Below, in pieces: positions 50,765 through 61,012 of a DNA stretch of 64,000 nucleotides. The notes below the pieces were generated by a model. The model was given only the letters and a program-made list of their open reading frames with translations, was not told where the DNA came from and made no database searches. The position numbers and the translations under genes were made by a program. Where the stretch lies: positions 120,578-184,577 of the forward strand of contig NZ_QNVV01000010.1 in NCBI RefSeq assembly GCF_003384725.1, written 5' to 3'. The first letter of the stretch is position 1. Each line of letters opens with the position of its first letter. The stretch comes from Chryseobacterium pennipullorum. GTDB lineage: Bacteria > Bacteroidota > Bacteroidia > Flavobacteriales > Weeksellaceae.

Positions 50765-53700
50765 ATGGAAACCCAAAAATATACTCCAACCAATAAGGTA
50801 AGAATCGTAACCGCGGCCTCATTATTTGACGGCCATGATGCAGCGATTAATATTATGCGTCGTGTCATTCAGGGAACCGGATGTGAAGTGATTCACCTGG
50901 GACATGATAAGTCTGCAGAGGAAGTTGTGAATACAGCTATCCAGGAAGATGCCAATGCTATTGCATTAACCTCCTACCAGGGAGGCCACAATGAATATTT
51001 TAAATATATCTATGACCTGCTGAGAGAGAAAAACTCCCCCCAGATTAAAATTTTTGGCGGCGGCGGCGGTGTGATCCTGCCTGAAGAGATCAAAGAACTG
51101 ATGTCTTATGGAATCGACAGGATTTATTCTCCGGATGACGGACGCGAGCTTGGTCTTCAGGGAATGATCGACGACCTTGTGCAAAGATCAGATTTTGCAA
51201 CGGGAAAAGATGTTACCGCAAAGGAACTTGATGACATCAGCTTTGAAAACCCTACGAGCATTGCTCAAATCATTTCCGCTGTGGAAAACTTTTCAGAAGA
51301 AAAACCTGAACTGGTAAAAGCAATCGATGAAAAATCCAAAGACCTGACTATTCCGATTATTGGGATCACAGGTACCGGTGGAGCCGGAAAGTCTTCCTTA
51401 ACGGATGAGCTCGTAAGACGTTTTTTACGTTCCAATACAGATAAAAAGATTGCTATCATCTCGATAGACCCTTCTAAAAAGAAAACAGGAGGAGCACTGC
51501 TTGGGGACAGAATCCGTATGAATGCCATCAATGACCCGAGAGTGTATATGCGTTCTATGGCCACCAGAGAGAACAACGTCTCTGTTTCTCCATTCATCCA
51601 TTCTGCCCTGAATGTACTAAAGCTGGCTCACCCGGATGTAATTATTCTTGAAACTTCAGGGATCGGACAATCCGGCTCGGAAGTTTCTGATTTTGCGGAT
51701 GTATCTATGTATGTAATGACTCCTGAATATGGGGCGTCTACTCAGCTGGAAAAAATCGACATGTTGGACTATGCTGATCTGGTAGCCTTAAACAAATCTG
51801 ACAAACGGGGTGCCCTGGATGCTTTGCAGGCGGTAAGAAAACAATTCCAGAGAAACCACCTTTTATGGGAAAGTCCGCTGGAAGATATGCCAGTTTATGC
51901 AACCAAAGCATCACAGTTCAACGACCATGGAACAACAGAGCTTTACAACAGACTGGTTTCAAAGGTCAATGATAAATTTTCAGCATTAAATCTTAACACT
52001 TTTGTTGAGCAGGAAATCACAGATGAAGTGACGATTATTCCACCGAAGAGAGTCCGCTATCTTTCCGAAATTGTTGAAAACAACAGACAGTATGACGCCA
52101 ATGTTGAAAAGCAGGCTGAGCTGGCCAGAACCATGTATCATATTGAAGGAGTAAAGAATATTATTTCCAATGAAGCTTTGGATACAGAATATCAGAAAGC
52201 GGAAAAGGATCTTCAACAGGAAAACATTGATTTCCTGAAAACCTGGGATGACACGAAAAAAGCTTTCCATGCAGAGTTTTATTCGTATTTCGTAAGAGGA
52301 AAAGAGATCAAAGTGGAAACCTCAACGGAGTCTTTATCTCATCTGAGAATTCCAAAAATTGCCCTTCCTAAATACAACGACTGGGGAGATCTTATCAAAT
52401 GGAAAGGCCAGGAAAATCTTCCGGGAAGCTTCCCCTATACGGCAGGTATTTATCCTTTTAAAAGAACCGGTGAAGATCCTACGAGGATGTTTGCAGGAGA
52501 AGGTGGTCCTGAAAGAACGAACAGAAGATTCCATTACGTTTCTGCAGAAATGCCGGCAAAGCGTTTGTCTACAGCATTCGACTCTGTTACGTTATACGGA
52601 CAGGATCCAGCTTTACCACCGGATATCTATGGAAAGATTGGAAATGCAGGAGTGTCTATTGCCACATTGGATGATGCGAAAAAGCTCTACTCGGGATTTG
52701 ATCTTGTGAATGCTTTGACATCTGTTTCCATGACGATCAACGGACCAGCCCCTATGCTGCTGGCATTCTTTATGAATGCTGCCATTGATCAGAATGTTGA
52801 AAAATACATCAAAGAAAATGGATTAGAGGCTAAAGTAGAGGCTAAGCTAAAAGAAAAATTTGATGATAAAGGATTGGAAAGACCAAAGTATAACGGTGAC
52901 CTTCCACCATCCAATAACGGTTTGGGGCTACAGCTGTTGGGACTTACGGGAGATGAAGTAATCCCTGCGGAAGCATATGCTGAAATCAAAGCCAAGACCA
53001 TTGCTACCGTTCGTGGTACCGTTCAGGCAGACATTCTAAAAGAAGATCAGGCACAGAATACCTGTATCTTTTCCACAGAATTTGCCCTAAGATTAATGGG
53101 TGACGTTCAGGAATATTTCATCAGGGAGAAAGTAAGAAACTTCTACTCTGTTTCCATTTCAGGATATCATATTGCTGAAGCAGGAGCAAACCCTGTGTCG
53201 CAGTTAGCATTTACACTGGCTAATGGTTTCACCTATGTGGAATATTACTTAAGCCGTGGAATGGACATCAATGATTTTGCACCGAACTTATCTTTCTTTT
53301 TCTCTAACGGTATTGATCCTGAATATTCGGTGATCGGACGTGTGGCAAGAAGAATCTGGGCCAAAGCAATGAAACTGAAATACGGCGCTGACGAAAGAAG
53401 CCAGATGCTGAAATACCACATCCAGACTTCCGGACGCTCTCTTCACGCCCAGGAAATTGATTTCAATGATATCAGAACGACTCTACAGGCCTTGTATGCG
53501 ATCTATGACAACTGTAATTCCCTACACACAAACGCGTATGATGAAGCGATTACAACTCCTACTGAACAATCGGTAAGAAGAGCAATGGCTATTCAGCTGA
53601 TCATCAATAAGGAATTAGGGCTGGCTAAAAATGAAAATCCACTTCAGGGATCATTCATCATCGAAGAATTAACGGATCTTGTAGAGGAAGCAGTGTATGC

Positions 53701-54112
53701 GGAATTCGACAGGATAACGGAAAGAGGTGGTGTGCTTGGAGCTATGGAAACCATGTACCAGCGTTCCAAGATTCAGGAAGAATCCATGCATTATGAATGG
53801 CTGAAGCATACGGGAGAATACCCGATCATCGGTGTGAATACCTTCCTGGGGAAAGATGGTTCACCAACGGTTTTACCAGGAGAAGTTATCCGTTCTACGG
53901 AAGAGGAAAAGCAGGCACAGATTGAGTCGCTTCATAACTTCCAGACTGCCAACGACAGCAGATCTGAAGAAGCTCTGAGTCTACTGCAGCACGCAGCTAT
54001 CAATCAGCAGAATCTATTTGAAGTGATGATGGATGCTGTGAAATACTGTTCTCTCGGACAAATTACCAACGCTTTGTTTGAAGTGGGTGGTAAATACAGA
54101 AGAAATATGTAA
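50765..54112 (+). CDS. icmF: Fused acyl-CoA mutase IcmF (isobutyryl-CoA mutase with built-in G-protein chaperone)
   Basis: 1115 aa. Domain order: cobalamin-binding domain (about 10-140; [10 protein letters not shown] with base-off His24), a MeaB/ArgK-like GTPase (about 195-420; Walker A GTGGAGKS at 203-210, ETSGIGQS at 296-303, NKSD at 343-346), a linker, and the TIM-barrel mutase domain (about 520-1115; [20 protein letters not shown] block and [16 protein letters not shown]). This is the IcmF layout, an adenosylcobalamin-dependent carbon-skeleton isomerase with its own reactivating GTPase. Substrate could be isobutyryl- or pivalyl-CoA. Single gene with terminator. Confidence 0.93.
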   Translation: METQKYTPTNKVRIVTAASLFDGHDAAINIMRRVIQGTGCEVIHLGHDKSAEEVVNTAIQEDANAIALTSYQGGHNEYFKYIYDLLREKNSPQIKIFGGGGGVILPEEIKELMSYGIDRIYSPDDGRELGLQGMIDDLVQRSDFATGKDVTAKELDDISFENPTSIAQIISAVENFSEEKPELVKAIDEKSKDLTIPIIGITGTGGAGKSSLTDELVRRFLRSNTDKKIAIISIDPSKKKTGGALLGDRIRMNAINDPRVYMRSMATRENNVSVSPFIHSALNVLKLAHPDVIILETSGIGQSGSEVSDFADVSMYVMTPEYGASTQLEKIDMLDYADLVALNKSDKRGALDALQAVRKQFQRNHLLWESPLEDMPVYATKASQFNDHGTTELYNRLVSKVNDKFSALNLNTFVEQEITDEVTIIPPKRVRYLSEIVENNRQYDANVEKQAELARTMYHIEGVKNIISNEALDTEYQKAEKDLQQENIDFLKTWDDTKKAFHAEFYSYFVRGKEIKVETSTESLSHLRIPKIALPKYNDWGDLIKWKGQENLPGSFPYTAGIYPFKRTGEDPTRMFAGEGGPERTNRRFHYVSAEMPAKRLSTAFDSVTLYGQDPALPPDIYGKIGNAGVSIATLDDAKKLYSGFDLVNALTSVSMTINGPAPMLLAFFMNAAIDQNVEKYIKENGLEAKVEAKLKEKFDDKGLERPKYNGDLPPSNNGLGLQLLGLTGDEVIPAEAYAEIKAKTIATVRGTVQADILKEDQAQNTCIFSTEFALRLMGDVQEYFIREKVRNFYSVSISGYHIAEAGANPVSQLAFTLANGFTYVEYYLSRGMDINDFAPNLSFFFSNGIDPEYSVIGRVARRIWAKAMKLKYGADERSQMLKYHIQTSGRSLHAQEIDFNDIRTTLQALYAIYDNCNSLHTNAYDEAITTPTEQSVRRAMAIQLIINKELGLAKNENPLQGSFIIEELTDLVEEAVYAEFDRITERGGVLGAMETMYQRSKIQEESMHYEWLKHTGEYPIIGVNTFLGKDGSPTVLPGEVIRSTEEEKQAQIESLHNFQTANDSRSEEALSLLQHAAINQQNLFEVMMDAVKYCSLGQITNALFEVGGKYRRNM

Positions 54113-54129
54113 ACAGACAACTGAAATAG

Positions 54130-54163
54130 AAACCTCATAAGCCAATCTTATGAGGTTTTTTTA
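54130..54163 (+). terminator. Rho-independent terminator after icmF
   Basis: Perfect 12-bp stem AAACCTCATAAG / CTTATGAGGTTT, 5-nt loop and T7 tract. Confidence 0.93.
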
Positions 54164-54186
54164 TGATCTAATCATTATAAACCAAC

Positions 54187-55459
54187 ATGAAAATTTTATT
54201 CATCGTCCTGTTCAGTATTATGGTTGGCTGGGCAAATGGACAAAGCAGAAAAGAATGCAAAAGTTCTGCAAAAGCAAAATATGAGGACAGCCTAAAAGCT
54301 CACTGGAAATCGTATACATTTGAACCCATAACTAAAGAAGAGGCCCTTAAACCGGTTTTCAGCTATGTACAAATTGAGTATATAGATCATCCTGCGCGTT
54401 CTAAAGATATTATAGCCTCTCTGGAAATCTCTATTGCCAAGACAGTAGCCCTTATGAAAATTGATCCCAAAGACTTTGAAAAGGAATTCAAGGTCAGAGA
54501 TTCGCTAAGTAGGATTGAAGCAGCAAAGATGATTGGCAATATCTCCAAACCTTCTGTAATTAAAAGTGGAAAAAAATGGCAAGCAATGGGCTATTCTTTA
54601 TCAGGATTTTAAATATGATGAAATGCTTGCATTTGGTTCCGGATATTGGATTTCTCTTTCTGAAGATGAAGGAAAGACCTGGAAAAAATATTATACCGGA
54701 TTGTCCGGAGGCAAAAATTATTACTTCAAACAAAACTCACAAAAACCTTTTTGGCGGGATGAAAATCACCTTCAGATTGAAGCTGACATTGTAAGAATGA
54801 CTGAGCCCAGTATACATCCTCTGTCACCAGATTATGAGGTGGTAAAAGACAATGCTCTCGTTATTCTGGACCTCAGTGAAATTATAAAGGATTCTGATGA
54901 AGACGGGCTTACTGATATAGAGGAACGCAACCTTTTCCTGAATCCTCTTTCTAAGGATACAGATGGGGATGGAATTCCGGATTCAGAAGATCTCAATCCC
55001 AGGTTTGCCAGCTCTTCCAATGACTTTACAAGACTCTATGAAGGCATCATCTTTGGTGAAAACACAGAATCAGCCGGTCTTTCTCCTTATGAAGACTTTG
55101 TCATTCATCTAGAACAACCAAAAAAAGTAACCGAAAGTGATAAAAATAAAGAAGAATTTTCTAATGAATTGGGCCTTCCGAATACCATCAAACTTATTGT
55201 TACCAACGATACCAATCTGCAAAGGATCAATCCCAAACATTACAAAATCATTATTTTGACACCCAAGGAATTTGAAGAATACCGAAAACAGTATCATTCG
55301 GTACTGGAGCAACTGAGCTATTCACCCTTATTTCAATGTGATAAAAATCCAAATGTGTACATCATGAGTTCCAGCGCGTCTTTTTCAGGAGCCAGCTATA
55401 AAATAGAGAGAACAAAAGCCGGATGGAAAGTGACAACCCTCTCCAGCTGGATTTCTTAA
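54187..55459 (+). pseudogene. Secreted TSP3-repeat protein interrupted by a frameshift in an A7 tract
   Basis: Two abutting frames read as one protein of about 423 aa if one A is removed from the seven-A run at 54570-54576. The first part (54187-54612, 141 codons) has a signal peptide (MKILFIVLFSIMVGWANGQ). The second continues with NGKQWAILYQDFKYDEML and carries calcium-binding thrombospondin type 3 repeats (DSDEDGLTDIEE and DTDGDGIPDSEDLNP). The second frame opens only with a GTG inside the first, with no promoter of its own. Either a true pseudogene, a phase-variable gene or a sequencing error in the homopolymer. Family otherwise unknown. Confidence 0.75.
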
Positions 55460-55501
55460 CCCGATCGGTAAGATCAATTTTTAAGCATTCTTTCCATAAC
55501 A

Positions 55502-55530
55502 AAACCCATAGAAAATAATCTATGGGTTTC
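55502..55530. terminator. Hairpin between convergent genes
   Basis: Perfect 10-bp stem AAACCCATAG / CTATGGGTTT with an 8-nt loop; the T run is better on the minus strand, so it mainly serves the M16 peptidase gene. Confidence 0.75.
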
Positions 55531-55551
55531 GCTTAGGGTTAATTATAAAAT

Positions 55552-58284
55552 TTATTTTTTATTAAAATCGCCGGCAAAAACTGAAATCAGCTTATCCGCA
55601 GAGATGTATTTCTTAAGAGCGGCATTAACTTCAGAAAGTTTCAGATTCTGAACTTTTGCATTCTGCTCATCAAAACTTTCCAATGGAATATCAAAAATAA
55701 GTTTGTTATTGACCAGGTTGATCAGCATATTATCCGTTCCTAAATTTGTTTTTCTACCGTTGGCGTAGCTTTTCTTATTCGAATCCAATTCTTCCTGCGT
55801 AAAACCTGAAGCCAGAGCTTTAGCTATTTCATCTTTCATAGCGGCTTCCACTGCTGCTCTTTTTGTTGGATTCAAGAAGGCATAATAATTCCATGAAGCC
55901 ACCTCATTAGAAACCGGCACGTTAAGATAAGAACCTACTCCATAGCTGATTCCTTCTTTTTCACGAAGTCTCATCGGTAATCGCGCAGAAAGGAAACCGC
56001 CGCTCCCTAGAATCTCATTCGCCAACACCAATGCCGGATAATCAGGATGATCCTGTTTCATTTTAAAACTTAATGTTCCCAATGCTACGGCATTTTCTTT
56101 ATCGGGAGTGAGGATATTTTTATCTTCTTTTTTGGTTTCAAAGAATGTTGGTTTTACTTCTGCAAATTTTGATTTTGAATTCAGCTTACCAAAAGTCTTT
56201 TCCAGCTCTGCAGTTGCAGACTTGGCGTCAAGATTCCCGATCACTGTTCCTGCGCCATCTGAAGCTCCTATCATATTTTGGTAGAACTCTGTCACCTGGG
56301 CTTTCGTTACCTTTTTATTGTCATCAATCTGCTCCTGTAATGACGGCACATAGAAAATACTGCTCTTCGGATAAGGAGATGCCAGTCTCTGGAGTTCATT
56401 GCTTGCAATAGCATTTGGATCTTTTAGCTGTCCTTCCAGCCAGGTATTGGTTTCTGTAACCGTCTTAGCCAGCTCATTTTCCGGGAATGCGGCATTGGCA
56501 AGCATGTCCTGCAAAATCGCCATCACTTTTGGATAATGTTGCTTATAGGTATTGATATTGATGATCAGATTCTGCCCGTAAAGATTGGTATCGATAGACG
56601 ACTTCATCTGGTCCAGTTCATCCTGTATCTGTTCTTTGGTTTTATTCTTTGTTCCCGATTTCAATAAGGCAGCTGTTACCTTACCAATTGCATTTTTACC
56701 CTGCAGATCTTTTTCATTTCCTAATCTTAAACGGAACGTTCCCTGTACTTTATCGCCCTTAAGCTCTTTATTGATTAGTCCGTATTTCATTCCATTGGAC
56801 AGTTTTCCTTCGGTAAGGTTTTTCTTCAGATTGGCAATAGATGCTTCAAACGGTGCGGGTTCTTTTTCTAATGCTCTTCCTTTATATCCTTTTACCATAT
56901 CTGCAATCTGATTATCCCTGAATTCTGTAGGAAAAACTCTTTCTTCGTTGGCAGAAGGTCTGAAAACTCCAATGGTACGGTTGTTATTCTTAAAATACTT
57001 CTGGGCAACTCTGGTGATGTCCTCCAGTTTCAGGTTTTCTACATTATCCCGGTACAGGAATGCGAGTTTATAATTTCCGGCACCTATGATCTCTGTAAAA
57101 CCAATCGCATAGTTGATCGTATTATTTTTTGCATCATCAATATCCTTCATCAATTTAGCCTTAGCCCTTTTAAGATCGTCTTCTGTATATTTTGTACCGG
57201 CTACTTTATCGAGCTCTGCCTTAACCAGGGTCGTGGTTTCTCCAAGGTCTTTATCTTTAGGGACATCAAAATTGAAATAGACCATTCCCGGATCTCTCAC
57301 TACCGGGCTGAAGTTCCAGATTCCTGATACCTTCTGTTTTTCTACCAGATTTTTATACAAATATCCGGATGGATCCGAAGTGAGAATTTCATAAAGAGCT
57401 GCCAGCGCTGCATAATCTTTATCTGCGTATGCGGAGGTGTGATAACCTGCTGCAATAATCTGCTGATCGTTATTTCGTTTAATTTCAAAATACTTTTCTC
57501 CATTCTGTGCCGGCTCTACCGTATAGGTTCCGCCTAACTCACGGGTTGGCTTAGGAAGTATGGAGAAATAATCAGAGATATATTTCAGAGCATTATTTTC
57601 ATCAAACTTTCCGGCAACAATAAGGGTTGCATTATCCGGCTGATAGTATTTTTCATAGAACTTTCTCAGGGTGGGCGCTTTTACACGTTCAATATCTTCC
57701 TTGCTGCCAATGGTACTGTTACCGTAATTATGCCATGTATATGCTGTAGAAAATACATTTTGCATCATTACCCTTGTGGGATTGTTTTCTCCGATTTCAA
57801 ATTCGTTTCTAACAACAGAAAACTCCTTATCCAGATCACTTTGCAAAATGGTAGCATTAATCATTCTGTCCGCTTCCATCTGTAAAGACCATTTTAAATT
57901 TTCATCACTGGAAGGGAAAACTTCATAGTAGTTCGTTCTGTCGTACCAGGTAGTACCGTTTGCTCTTCCCCCTTTATCAGAAAGTTGTTTTTTGATATCT
58001 CCAAGATTTTTGGTACTTTTGAACAACATGTGTTCCAATAGATGCGCCATACCCTTTTCACCGTAGCCTTCATCTTTAGAACCTACGTTATAAACGATAT
58101 TTACTACCATATTACTTTGAGATGGATCAGGAATCAATAGTACTTTCATCCCGTTATTTAAAGAGTACTCTTTTACTCCTTCCGTATTGCTCACAAATTT
58201 TGGAGCCTCAGTTTTTTGTGAAAATGCAGGATTTGTGATTCCTGTGAAAAATAGGACCGCCGTCCCCAATAATAGACTTTTCAT
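55552..58284 (-). CDS. M16-family zinc metallopeptidase (two-domain, secreted)
   Basis: 910 aa. Signal peptide at 1-22. The N-terminal M16 unit has the inverted zinc motif HLLEH at 81-85 (H81, E84, H85) and the third ligand E161 exactly 76 residues after H85 (RNEFEIGEN), so it is catalytically intact. A second M16 unit (about 490-910) lacks the HxxEH motif and is the inactive partner half, containing SYGVGSYLNV. The pair forms the peptide-enclosing chamber seen in pitrilysin-type enzymes. Periplasmic or outer-membrane location expected. Single gene. Confidence 0.93.
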   Translation of the reverse strand: MKSLLLGTAVLFFTGITNPAFSQKTEAPKFVSNTEGVKEYSLNNGMKVLLIPDPSQSNMVVNIVYNVGSKDEGYGEKGMAHLLEHMLFKSTKNLGDIKKQLSDKGGRANGTTWYDRTNYYEVFPSSDENLKWSLQMEADRMINATILQSDLDKEFSVVRNEFEIGENNPTRVMMQNVFSTAYTWHNYGNSTIGSKEDIERVKAPTLRKFYEKYYQPDNATLIVAGKFDENNALKYISDYFSILPKPTRELGGTYTVEPAQNGEKYFEIKRNNDQQIIAAGYHTSAYADKDYAALAALYEILTSDPSGYLYKNLVEKQKVSGIWNFSPVVRDPGMVYFNFDVPKDKDLGETTTLVKAELDKVAGTKYTEDDLKRAKAKLMKDIDDAKNNTINYAIGFTEIIGAGNYKLAFLYRDNVENLKLEDITRVAQKYFKNNNRTIGVFRPSANEERVFPTEFRDNQIADMVKGYKGRALEKEPAPFEASIANLKKNLTEGKLSNGMKYGLINKELKGDKVQGTFRLRLGNEKDLQGKNAIGKVTAALLKSGTKNKTKEQIQDELDQMKSSIDTNLYGQNLIININTYKQHYPKVMAILQDMLANAAFPENELAKTVTETNTWLEGQLKDPNAIASNELQRLASPYPKSSIFYVPSLQEQIDDNKKVTKAQVTEFYQNMIGASDGAGTVIGNLDAKSATAELEKTFGKLNSKSKFAEVKPTFFETKKEDKNILTPDKENAVALGTLSFKMKQDHPDYPALVLANEILGSGGFLSARLPMRLREKEGISYGVGSYLNVPVSNEVASWNYYAFLNPTKRAAVEAAMKDEIAKALASGFTQEELDSNKKSYANGRKTNLGTDNMLINLVNNKLIFDIPLESFDEQNAKVQNLKLSEVNAALKKYISADKLISVFAGDFNKK

Positions 58285-58406
58285 GTGTTTTGTTTAGTTT
58301 GTTAAATATAAGTGATTTTTTTTTATCTCTCTATAAGACAACATCATTCACAGAATTGTTACAATTTACCTCACATCTATTAAAATTTGAACAAAGTTTA
58401 GTGTAT

Positions 58407-59120
58407 ATGAAACCAAAAGCCCTATTCAACTGGAGCAGTGGAAAAGACTCTGCCCTGGCTCTTTATAAAATAATGCAGGACAATCAGTATGAGATTACGA
58501 CCCTTCTTACAAGTATTAATGAAGAGTTCCAACGGATTTCCATGCATGGAGTTCATGTTTCCCTTTTAGAGAAACAGGCAGAAAGTATTGGTATTCCGCT
58601 GCTTAAGATGGAATTGCCCAAAGATCCTTCTATGGCTGAATATCAGGAAATCATGAGTACCACTATGGCTGAAGTTCAGGCCGGGGGCATTACACATTCT
58701 GTGTTTGGAGATATCTTTCTTGAAGACCTCCGTCAGTACAGGGAAGATCAGTTGAATGCCATTGGGATGACCGCTGTATTTCCTCTTTGGAAACAAGATA
58801 CTTCGGACCTTATCCATGAGTTTCTGGATCTTGGTTTTAAAACCATTGTAACATGTGTCAATGGTTCTTATCTGGATAAAAGTTTTGCCGGGAGAATCAT
58901 TGATCAGAAATTTCTTGACGATCTTCCGGAAAATGTTGATCCCTGTGGAGAAAACGGAGAGTTTCACACCTTTACATTTGAGGGACCGATCTTCAAGGCT
59001 CCTATTGCATTTAAGGTGGGTGAGACCGTGAAAAAAACATACCCCAAGCCTAAAAGCTCCTCAAAAGATCAGGAAGAAAATTATGTTTTCTGGTTCTCGG
59101 ATCTGATTTGTGATCAATAA
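58407..59120 (+). CDS. Dph6-like ATP pyrophosphatase (diphthine-ammonia ligase family)
   Basis: 237 aa. The PP-loop that binds ATP is NWSSGKDSALALYK at residues 8-21; SMHGVHVSLLEKQAESIGIP and the acidic CVNGSYLDKSFAGR and NVDPCGENGEFHTF blocks are the Dph6/MJ0570 signatures. Eukaryotic relatives amidate diphthine on EF2, which bacteria lack, so the substrate here must be different. A longer frame from 58290 overlaps the promoter region of the divergent M16 gene; the ATG at 58407 (MKPKALFNW) is used. Confidence 0.87.
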   Translation: MKPKALFNWSSGKDSALALYKIMQDNQYEITTLLTSINEEFQRISMHGVHVSLLEKQAESIGIPLLKMELPKDPSMAEYQEIMSTTMAEVQAGGITHSVFGDIFLEDLRQYREDQLNAIGMTAVFPLWKQDTSDLIHEFLDLGFKTIVTCVNGSYLDKSFAGRIIDQKFLDDLPENVDPCGENGEFHTFTFEGPIFKAPIAFKVGETVKKTYPKPKSSSKDQEENYVFWFSDLICDQ

Positions 59121-59272
59121 TACAGTTCAAAAGTCTTAAATATGGATTAAAAATCAATGATCAGGATATTAAACATGCATCGAGCCGATTGTAGCACGCA
59201 TTTTGCTTCCCTTATCGCTCTTGAAAATTTTCAGTATCTTTAAGAGTATAATTCAATTTAAATAAAACACCT

Positions 59273-60379
59273 GTGATCAAAAATTTAGCATTCTTCCTAT
59301 GGATATTTCTATTAGTTTCCTGTAAAACTGAACCTTCCCAACCTCCAGTTGATAAAAAGGCCGTTATAGATTCTACGGTTACCGCTTTTCAAAAAACACT
59401 TCTGGAACAGCAGATTGATTCGGTTTTTAAAAAATATAAATTCAACGGAAGTATTGCCGTCTACAAGGATTCCTTGCCTCTGTACAGAAAAGAAAGCGGA
59501 TATTCTGATTTTAAAAAGAAAACAAAAATTGACAGCAGTACTATTTTTGCGATTGGCTCGGTAAGCAAGCAGTTCACAGCTGTTTTGGTTTTGCTCCAGA
59601 TGGAGCAGGGCAAGCTGAATGTTACCGATAAGGTTTCCAAATACCTCAAAGAATTCCAGATCAGAGAATACGAAAACATAACGATTCACCAGCTTCTGAA
59701 TCATACGTCCGGATTGAATATGATGGGCGGAAAGCTGATGTTCAAAAGCGGTTCAGATTTCTTTTATTCCAATGACGGATTTAATGCCTTAGGGAAAATT
59801 GTGGAAGCAGTTACCGGAAAATCGTATGATGCCAACGTAGCTGAACTCTTCAAAAAAGCAGGAATGACCCATTCATATACGGGAGATACATTTACCGGCT
59901 CTCATTTCGCCAGTGCTTATCTCGGTAATCCTGCCACATTTCAGGAGGTCCCTAATATGCCTAAAAGATTGGGTGGAAAAGAGATTGGAACTCCTGCAGG
60001 AGGAGTCCTTTCTACGGTTCAGGATCTTCACACCTGGAACAATGCGCTTTACGGGGGTAAAATTCTAAAGCCGGAAACGCTTCAGCAGTTTATGGCCAAA
60101 AGCGCGGAAAGACATCATGCCATTCTTGGAAAGATGGGATATGCTTATGGGATTATGCTGAATATTGGGAAACCGATGTCCTACTTTCACAGTGGATATG
60201 TGAAAGGTTCTCCTTCGCTGAATATTTATTATCCGGAAACAAAAACGTCCGTTATTATTCTTTCCAATATAGCAGATGAGGAAAAAGGCAAGGCCTATAT
60301 CTTCAGGCCGCATATTGAGGTGAAGAAGATTACGGACCATCTGGAAAACACTCTGGAAGCACTTAGATCAAAACATTAG
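59273..60379 (+). CDS. Serine hydrolase lipoprotein (class C beta-lactamase-like family)
   Basis: 368 aa with a GTG start and lipobox LLVSC (Cys17). The catalytic SxxK motif is SVSK in IGSVSKQFTAVL, the second motif is Tyr-containing YSNDGFNALG, and the third site is the HSG triad in FHSGYVKGSPS. This is the PF00144 fold shared by class C beta-lactamases, D,D-peptidases and esterases; antibiotic hydrolysis cannot be concluded. A near-match promoter element (TATCTTTA) lies about 35 nt upstream. Probably anchored on the periplasmic side. Confidence 0.87.
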   Translation: MIKNLAFFLWIFLLVSCKTEPSQPPVDKKAVIDSTVTAFQKTLLEQQIDSVFKKYKFNGSIAVYKDSLPLYRKESGYSDFKKKTKIDSSTIFAIGSVSKQFTAVLVLLQMEQGKLNVTDKVSKYLKEFQIREYENITIHQLLNHTSGLNMMGGKLMFKSGSDFFYSNDGFNALGKIVEAVTGKSYDANVAELFKKAGMTHSYTGDTFTGSHFASAYLGNPATFQEVPNMPKRLGGKEIGTPAGGVLSTVQDLHTWNNALYGGKILKPETLQQFMAKSAERHHAILGKMGYAYGIMLNIGKPMSYFHSGYVKGSPSLNIYYPETKTSVIILSNIADEEKGKAYIFRPHIEVKKITDHLENTLEALRSKH

Positions 60380-60454
60380 CTTCCCAAAGTGCATATTATG
60401 TACCTTTCGTTATTCTTATGAGTGAATTGTGATTAAAAAATTTTAATTTGCCGT

Positions 60455-60982
60455 ATGAAAAAGCTGTACTTCATTGCGATCTATCCTCCCCAGGACATCA
60501 TTAAGGAGATCCAGGCTTTTAAAAGGGATATGGCTGTTTCTTATGACAATTCCAAGGCACTAAAAAATGATGCCCACATCACGCTTTTCCCTCCGTTTTC
60601 ACGAGAAGCCGAGCTTGAAGAAGATATTTTTGTGGCTTTTCATAAAATCAATACTCAGATGCTCCCTTTCGAAATCCACTTGAACGGTTTCGGAAGTTTT
60701 CCCAATCCTAAAAATCCAGTCATCTTTGTAAGGCCCGAAAGCAATCCCGGCTTATCAGATCTCCATCACCGGGTCAGACAGCATTTTAATTTTATCAGCT
60801 ATTCCTTTACCCCCCACGTCACGGTAGGATATAGAAACCTCTCCTGGGACAATTACCTCAGGGCCTGGGAAAAATATAAGGAGAAAAACTACAAAACTAG
60901 CTTTTTAGTTGACAAGATTTCACTTCTCCGCCATGATGGAAGATGGGTTCCCATTGCAGAAAAGAAACTGTCTGTACATTAA
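60455..60982 (+). CDS. 2'-5' RNA ligase / 2H phosphoesterase family protein
   Basis: 175 aa cytoplasmic protein with the two histidine motifs of the 2H superfamily: HITLFPPF in the first half and HVTVGY in the second. Such proteins act on 2',3'-cyclic phosphate or 2'-5' linkages in RNA or nucleotides (ThpR/LigT group). Both His-x-Thr pairs are intact. Ends at a hairpin shared with the convergent M64 peptidase gene. Confidence 0.87.
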   Translation: MKKLYFIAIYPPQDIIKEIQAFKRDMAVSYDNSKALKNDAHITLFPPFSREAELEEDIFVAFHKINTQMLPFEIHLNGFGSFPNPKNPVIFVRPESNPGLSDLHHRVRQHFNFISYSFTPHVTVGYRNLSWDNYLRAWEKYKEKNYKTSFLVDKISLLRHDGRWVPIAEKKLSVH

Positions 60983-61010
60983 AAAATCGGCCATGTTAGC
61001 CGATTTTAAA
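60983..61010. terminator. Bidirectional terminator between convergent genes
   Basis: Perfect 9-bp stem AAAATCGGC / GCCGATTTT with a 7-nt loop; A and T runs on both sides. Confidence 0.88.
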
Positions 61011-61012
61011 AT

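Noticed and set aside
58290..58406. 39-residue N-terminal extension of the Dph6-like protein
   Set aside because: Begins 6 nt from the divergent M16 start and shows no family match; the PP-loop position fits the shorter form.
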